From Candidatus Siliceabacter maunaloa (GTDB lineage: Bacteria > Actinomycetota > Thermoleophilia > Solirubrobacterales > Solirubrobacteraceae): 64,000 nt of DNA. Below the pieces are notes generated by a model. It was not told where the DNA came from. It searched no databases and was given only the letters and a program-made list of their open reading frames with translations. A program made the translations under genes and the position numbers. Below, one piece after another: positions 59,876 to 64,000 of the stretch; position 1 is the first letter of the stretch; each line of letters begins with the position of its first letter. The stretch covers positions 62,001-126,000 of the forward strand of contig JANDLV010000003.1 in the NCBI GenBank assembly GCA_024330185.1, in the 5' to 3' direction.

Positions 59876-60313
59876 TCACGCGCCAAGGGCACGGATCGCG
59901 GCGGCGTCCAATGGGTCGACGCGCTCGAGCCCCGGTATGCCGTCGAAGGCGCGGTCGGCACTGACGATCGCGTCGATGCCACGGTTCAGGGCCGCGGCGG
60001 CGTAGACCGCATCGAGCGGGTCGAGCCGGTCGTGGCCGGCGTAGAGGTCGAGGGCTGCGGTGAGGTCAGACCGCGTCACCTCGTGCAGGATGAGCGCGGC
60101 TGCAAGACCCGCAGCGTCGGAGGCGGATCGACCTCGGTGCCGCGTCTGTCGCCAGCGCTGCTGGCAGAACTCCTGGACCAACGCGGTGCTGGCCTCGCCA
60201 CGAACCAGTTCGTCACGCTGGCCGGCCACCAGCGCACGGCATGGCTCTCTATAGGGATGCTTGGCGCCCAAGGCGTAGACGAACACGTTCGTGTCGTAGA
60301 GGAAGCGTCTCAC
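59876..60313 (-). CDS. PIN-domain ribonuclease toxin (VapC-type)
   Basis: A 145-residue PIN toxin. Acidic active-site residues are in FLYDTNVFVYALG (first Asp), ASTALVQEFCQQ (Glu), HDRLDPLDAVYAAAA (Asp pair) and DAIVSADRAFDGI (last Asp). It should cut tRNA or other RNA when not bound by antitoxin. GTG 60313 lies in the antitoxin stop (GTGA overlap). It forms a full pair with the RHH protein upstream and sits between hom and thrC. Confidence 0.88.
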   Translation of the reverse strand: MRRFLYDTNVFVYALGAKHPYREPCRALVAGQRDELVRGEASTALVQEFCQQRWRQTRHRGRSASDAAGLAAALILHEVTRSDLTAALDLYAGHDRLDPLDAVYAAAALNRGIDAIVSADRAFDGIPGLERVDPLDAAAIRALGA

Positions 60314-60597
60314 GGCCCCTGCGGATACATCCGCCGCCATCGTGCGTCGTAGAGGTCGTCCTTCACGTCGTCCCAGTCGGGCTCGCGCTCATACGCCGGC
60401 GCGGGCTGGTCGAGCAGGCCCTGCCACGCGACACGCCGCTGGCGACCACGGCTCACCTCCTCCAGCCGCGCGTCGATGGCGTCGCGGATGATCGCCGCCA
60501 CTGATCTTCCGGTCGCGTCAGCTTCCTGCTGAAGGCGAAGGTAGCGCTCCTCGTCGAGCAAGAGCTGGGTACGTCGGGTCAGGGCGGATATGCGCAT
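60310..60597 (-). CDS. Ribbon-helix-helix antitoxin (VapB-type)
   Basis: A 95-residue antitoxin. The N-terminal ribbon-helix-helix is RRTQLLLDEERYLRLQQEAD, then SVAAIIRDAIDARLEEV; the C-terminal part (DWDDVKDDLYDARWRRMYPQ) is the toxin-binding tail. It should bind its own promoter with the toxin. A perfect palindrome TATGCGCATA covers its start codon. It is encoded just before the PIN gene with a 4-base overlap. Confidence 0.88.
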   Translation of the reverse strand: MRISALTRRTQLLLDEERYLRLQQEADATGRSVAAIIRDAIDARLEEVSRGRQRRVAWQGLLDQPAPAYEREPDWDDVKDDLYDARWRRMYPQGP

Positions 60598-60598
60598 A
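60589..60598. promoter_or_regulatory. Palindrome over the antitoxin start, candidate autoregulatory operator
   Basis: TATGCGCATA is self-complementary and spans the ATG; a related ATGCGCC half-site follows at 60605. RHH antitoxins bind such short palindromes. Confidence 0.45.
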
Positions 60599-60683
60599 CC
60601 GTAGCATGCGCCTCCCCACCCCGCCTCGCCACGCCTCGCCTCGATCATGCGCGCGCCGGCCTCGAAACCCTCATCAGCCCGGC

Positions 60684-61919
60684 TCAGGTGAACTCCTCCT
60701 CGATGACCCGGATCGCCCGGGGGCGCGCGCGGACGAACTCCAGGCGGGCGATGAGCTCCAGGGCGGCGAAGAAGCGCGACTCCGCCAGCGGGTGGACGAC
60801 CATCACCAGGCGGGCCTTCTCCCCCAGCCCCTTCTGCACGACCGACTTGATCGAGGCCCCCTGCATGCCCAGCACCTGGGCGACCTGCGCGAGCACGCCC
60901 GGGCGGTCGGCGACCTCGAGGTGCAGGTAGAAGGCCGACGCCACGTCCTGCACGACCTCCAGCGACGCCGTCGGCTCGGGGGTGGAGGCGGGCGGGATCA
61001 TGGCGCTGATCACGTCGCCCAGCACGGCGCTGGCCGTCTGTGGGCCGCCCGCGCCCGGTCCGGACATGGTGATCTCGGTGATGTCGGGCGACTCCACGGT
61101 GACCGCGTTGTAGGGCCCGTTGACGCTGGCCAGTGGGTGACCCGGATACAGGAAGGCGGGGTGCACGCGCACGTTGAGCCCGCCGTCGACGCGCTCGGCC
61201 GTGCCGATGAGCTTGAGGCTCAGGCCCAGCTCGCGGGCGTACTCCAGGTCGTCGGGAGCGATGTGCTCGATGCCCTCGAAGCGCACCTGGTCGAGGTGGA
61301 CCGGGGTCGCGAAGGCCAGGCGGGCCAGGATGGCCATCTTGGCCGCGGCATCCTCGCCGCTGACGTCCTCGGTGGGGTCCGACTCGGCGTAGCCCAGGCG
61401 CTGGGCCTCGGCCAGCACCGTCGCGTAGGGCGCACCGGTGCGGGCCATCTCGCTGAGGATGAAGTTGGTGGTGCCGTTGACGATGCCGTGCAGGCGCTCG
61501 ACGTGCGCGGCGGCCAGCGACTCCTGCAGCACCCGGATGACCGGCACGACACCGGCCACCGCGGCCTCGAAGCGAAGCTGCACCCCGTGCTCGCGCGCCG
61601 CCGCCCACAGCTCCTCGCCGTGGCGGCTGAGGATCTGCTTGTTGGCGGTGACCACGTGGCGCCCGGCGGCCATCGCGGCCAGGACGTGCTCGCGTGCGGG
61701 GTCCACGCCGCCCATGACCTCCACGATCAGGTCGCTGTCGGCGAGGATCTGCGCGAAGTCGCCCCGTGAGCGCGTGAGCACGCCGGCGACGCGGGGACGC
61801 AGCCCGGTGGTGGCCTCGATCTCGCCGGCGCGCCGCTCGAGCAGCGTGGCGAACGCTCCGCCCACCGTCCCGTGGCCCAGCAGGCCGACACGGAAGTCGC
61901 CCTGACCGGGGGCGCTCAC
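60684..61919 (-). CDS. hom: Homoserine dehydrogenase with ACT domain
   Basis: A 411-residue enzyme that reduces aspartate semialdehyde to homoserine. NAD(P) motif VGLLGHGTVGGAFATLLERR, VMGGVDPAREHVLAAMAAG, catalytic part VTANKQILSRHGEELWAAA and GIVNGTTNFILSEMARTG, and a C-terminal ACT domain (HLEVADRPGVLAQVAQVLGM) for threonine feedback. The GTG start overlaps the stop of the upstream PIN toxin gene (GTGA), so its translation is tied to a toxin gene. It feeds thrB/thrC and methionine. Confidence 0.95.
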   Translation of the reverse strand: MSAPGQGDFRVGLLGHGTVGGAFATLLERRAGEIEATTGLRPRVAGVLTRSRGDFAQILADSDLIVEVMGGVDPAREHVLAAMAAGRHVVTANKQILSRHGEELWAAAREHGVQLRFEAAVAGVVPVIRVLQESLAAAHVERLHGIVNGTTNFILSEMARTGAPYATVLAEAQRLGYAESDPTEDVSGEDAAAKMAILARLAFATPVHLDQVRFEGIEHIAPDDLEYARELGLSLKLIGTAERVDGGLNVRVHPAFLYPGHPLASVNGPYNAVTVESPDITEITMSGPGAGGPQTASAVLGDVISAMIPPASTPEPTASLEVVQDVASAFYLHLEVADRPGVLAQVAQVLGMQGASIKSVVQKGLGEKARLVMVVHPLAESRFFAALELIARLEFVRARPRAIRVIEEEFT

Positions 61920-62302
61920 CACACGGCCACCGAGCGGCCCTGCTTGCGCAGCCGCCCGTCCTTGGTCACGAGCGTGAGGCCGTTCTCGACGGCAGTGGCG
62001 TAGATGAGCCGGTCGGCGGGATCGCCCGGGAACGACGCGGGCAGGCTGACGGCGGTGTCGGCGATCGCCGGCGTGATGGCGATCGTCTGCACCTGGGCCG
62101 CGAGCTGATCGAGCCACGAGCGGATCGGGATGGCGACGATGATGCGCTCGTTGCGCGCCAGCCAGGCGAGCTCGAACCAGGTGATGGCGGCGACGGCCAG
62201 CTCGTCGGCCCGAAGCAGCAGTGCCGCGGCGCGGGCGCTCAGCCGGGCCGGCTCGGCCGACCACCACTGCACGACGTGGGTGTCCAGCAGGACCCTGCTC
62301 AC
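61916..62302 (-). CDS. PIN-domain toxin (VapC-type), coupled to hom
   Basis: A 128-residue PIN toxin. Active-site acids lie in VLLDTHVVQWWSAEP, AAITWFELAWLARN, PGDPADRLIYATAVENG and LVTKDGRLRKQG. The DTH start and the WSAEPARLSARA helix fit the group paired with Phd/YefM-type antitoxins. GTG start overlaps the antitoxin stop, and its own stop overlaps the hom GTG. This places a toxin in the middle of the lysine/threonine gene run. Confidence 0.88.
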   Translation of the reverse strand: MSRVLLDTHVVQWWSAEPARLSARAAALLLRADELAVAAITWFELAWLARNERIIVAIPIRSWLDQLAAQVQTIAITPAIADTAVSLPASFPGDPADRLIYATAVENGLTLVTKDGRLRKQGRSVAVW

Positions 62303-62526
62303 CCGGCGTCCCAGGCGACGCCGGTGCCGAACAACTCCTCGTCGTCGACCGCACTGACGGCGATCCCGGCGAAGCGATCCCGCAGCGCGTGGGGGCCGGT
62401 GGCCGGCGTCAGGCGCGCAACGACGCGGCCGTGCTTGGTGATCTCGAGCTCCTCGCCGGCCGCCACGTCGTCGAGCAGGGTCAGGATCCGAGCCTTCGCC
62501 TCGGTAGCGGTCACTTTTCTGACCAT
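62299..62526 (-). CDS. Phd/YefM-type antitoxin
   Basis: A 75-residue antitoxin. RKVTATEAKARILTLLDDVA then GEELEITKHGRVVARLTPA is the Phd/YefM fold; the C-terminal part (DDEELFGTGVAWDAG) should wrap the PIN toxin. It starts 31 bases after lysA in the same direction and is coupled to the toxin by a GTGA overlap. Confidence 0.88.
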   Translation of the reverse strand: MVRKVTATEAKARILTLLDDVAAGEELEITKHGRVVARLTPATGPHALRDRFAGIAVSAVDDEELFGTGVAWDAG

Positions 62527-62557
62527 GGGGCGAGCATACCGGTCACCCAGGTCGACG

Positions 62558-63862
62558 TCAGGCCTCGCGGGCCAGGAGGTCGTCCAGGGTCTCGCGGCGC
62601 ACAGCGACGCGGGCGTCGCCGTCGCGGCACAGGATCACCGGCGGGCGCGGGACCCCGTTGTAGGTGTTGGCCATAGCGTGGCCGTAGGCGCCGGTGGCGG
62701 GCATGGCGACCACGTCGCCGGGGCGAGGGTCGGCCAGATGGGCGTCGTGGACCAGCACGTCGCCCGACTCGCAGTGCTTGCCGGCCAGCCTGCACGCGGC
62801 CTCGCCGCCGTGGCGGCCCACCACCTCGGCCTCGTAGGGCGCGCCGTAGAGCATCGGGCGCAGGTTGTCGGCCATGCCCCCGTCGACGGCGACCCAGGTG
62901 GACACGTTGCGCTTGACCGTCTGGACGGTGTAGAGGGTCACGCCCGCGTTGGCGGTCAGCGCGCGCCCTGGCTCGTCGAGGATCACCTTGCCCGCGCCCA
63001 GGTGCTCCTCCACCGCCCCCACCTTGGCGTCGACGTAGTCCTCGACCGAGGGCACCTGGTGGGCGGCTGTGTAGGCGACGCCCAGCCCCCCGCCGACGTC
63101 GATCACGGGGAGGTCATCGCCCAGGCCGTGGAGCATGGCGATGGCCGCACGGAAGGGCTCGAGGTCGAGGATCTGCGAGCCGATGTGAAGGTGCAGCCCG
63201 TCGAGCTGGAGGGCCGCAGAGCCGGCCAGGCGGTCGATCGCGCGGCGCGTGTCGCCCAGCGACAGCCCGAACTTGGAGTCCGACTGGCCCGTGGAGATCT
63301 TGTCGTGGGTGTCGCCGCGCACTCCCGGGGTGACGCGCAGCAGCACCCGCTGGCGCACGCCGCGTTCGCGCGCCAGGGCCTCGGTGCGCTCCAGGTCGTC
63401 CAGGCCATCGAGCACGATCAGCCCGATGCCGGCGTCCAGCGCCATGGCCAGCTCGGCGGCCGACTTGGCGTTGCCGTGCAGCAGGATCCGCTCCGGCGCG
63501 AAGCCCGCGCGCAGCGCGAGGTGCAACTCGCCGGAGGAGGCCACGTCGCAGCCCAGCCCCTCCTCGCCCAGGATGCGCAGCACGGCGGTGCACGGGAAGG
63601 CCTTGGAGGCGAAGAAGGTCTCGCTGCGCCCGGCGTGGCGCACAGCGAAGGCGTCGCGGAACGCACGCGCACGCTCACGCAGGTCGCCCTCAGCCACCAC
63701 GTAGGCGGGCGTCCCGAACTCCCGCGCGAGCTCCAGGGCGTCGCAGCCACCCACCTGCAGCACCCCCCGCTCGTCCAGCGCGCTGTGCGTGGGCCACACG
63801 TGGGAGAGCTGGCGGGAGGTCGTGGCGGCGGACACGGGAAGTCGGGGAGTATGCCGGGCCAT
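62558..63862 (-). CDS. lysA: Diaminopimelate decarboxylase
   Basis: A 434-residue PLP enzyme for the last step to lysine. The PLP Lys87 lies in ETFFASKAFPCTAVLRIL, HLHIGSQILDLEPF and DVGGGLGVAY form the phosphate site, and the second-domain Cys/Glu motif is in KHCESGDVLVHDAHL. The start MARHTPRLPVSAATT shares bases with the divergent gene; GTG 63835 is an alternative that would leave room for a promoter. It heads the run lysA, antitoxin, toxin, hom. Confidence 0.95.
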   Translation of the reverse strand: MARHTPRLPVSAATTSRQLSHVWPTHSALDERGVLQVGGCDALELAREFGTPAYVVAEGDLRERARAFRDAFAVRHAGRSETFFASKAFPCTAVLRILGEEGLGCDVASSGELHLALRAGFAPERILLHGNAKSAAELAMALDAGIGLIVLDGLDDLERTEALARERGVRQRVLLRVTPGVRGDTHDKISTGQSDSKFGLSLGDTRRAIDRLAGSAALQLDGLHLHIGSQILDLEPFRAAIAMLHGLGDDLPVIDVGGGLGVAYTAAHQVPSVEDYVDAKVGAVEEHLGAGKVILDEPGRALTANAGVTLYTVQTVKRNVSTWVAVDGGMADNLRPMLYGAPYEAEVVGRHGGEAACRLAGKHCESGDVLVHDAHLADPRPGDVVAMPATGAYGHAMANTYNGVPRPPVILCRDGDARVAVRRETLDDLLAREA

Positions 63863-64000
63863 GCCCGCCGGCTACCGCCCCGACGACGCGCTGCTACCCG
63901 CGGAGCTCGCCCGGCGCGATGGCCTGGCCTACGCTCTGTTTCTGCCCGAGAGCCCGCCCTCGGCCGGGCTGGTCGTGCTCCACGGGGCCGACTCGGCCAA
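63861..64000 (+). CDS. Alpha/beta hydrolase-like protein, N-terminal part (cut by window edge)
   Basis: The first 46 residues are seen: DGLAYALFLPESPPSAGLVV and LHGADSAK, which is the usual first strand and oxyanion turn of small alpha/beta hydrolases (LVVLHG). The catalytic Ser, acid and His lie outside. Its ATG at 63861 and the lysA ATG at 63862 overlap back to back, so one of the two starts is probably wrong. Confidence 0.7.
   Translation, partial: MPAGYRPDDALLPAELARRDGLAYALFLPESPPSAGLVVLHGADSA

Overview
The window is about 64 kb of very GC-rich DNA with frequent GTG/TTG starts and dense 4-base ATGA/GTGA gene overlaps. Ku, AddAB, a SigB/F-type sigma factor, an ANTAR regulator, YihY, a MarP-type protease and DUF892/CsbD stress proteins together suggest a high-GC actinobacterium, most likely of the Thermoleophilia/Solirubrobacterales type. 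That placement is inference; no rRNA or tRNA gene was seen.

Layout. (1) 1-5.0 kb: gltBD glutamate synthase on the minus strand, separated from a partner-switching set (two anti-sigma-type ATPase proteins and a STAS antagonist) by an intergenic region full of strong hairpins that looks like a small RNA locus. (2) 6.7-25.8 kb: DNA maintenance and stress: topoisomerase IB, Ku, ferritin-like protein, CsbD, HAD phosphatase, SigB/F-type sigma, ANTAR regulator, YihY, AddA/AddB, DUF892 protein, topoisomerase III, a DD-carboxypeptidase and a membrane-anchored molybdopterin oxidoreductase. Several stress genes share a GGGTAG box just upstream, a candidate regulon of the sigma factor encoded here. (3) 25.9-35.7 kb: a flavin disulfide reductase, a two-component pair, an orphan kinase, small membrane proteins, LysR, a patatin, and a decaying segment with an egtB fragment and an internally deleted GH15 gene. 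(4) 35.9-46.4 kb: cell-envelope genes (MarP-like protease, class B PBP, L,D-transpeptidase, lipoproteins), FHA and ParA proteins, a degenerate SLATT/TIR-like locus and a metallophosphoesterase. (5) 46.4-48.3 kb: a mobile-element graveyard with a group II intron domain V, an IS66 transposase tail, inverted repeats and an orphan secreted protein. (6) 48.3-57.3 kb: a tightly overlapping operon of GMC oxidoreductase, Cys-type alpha/beta hydrolase, acetoacetate-decarboxylase-family protein, small membrane proteins, patatin and endonuclease/exonuclease/phosphatase-fold enzyme. (7) 57.4-63.9 kb: lysA, hom, thrC and thrB of the aspartate family, with two complete PIN toxin-antitoxin modules inserted between them.

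Most notable: the hairpin-rich gltB/anti-sigma spacer; a two-stem palindrome inserted in frame into addA; a dispersed intergenic element with GAAA-capped hairpins that twice supplies the stop codon of the adjacent gene; the GMC-centred lipid operon; and toxin genes translationally coupled to homoserine dehydrogenase.
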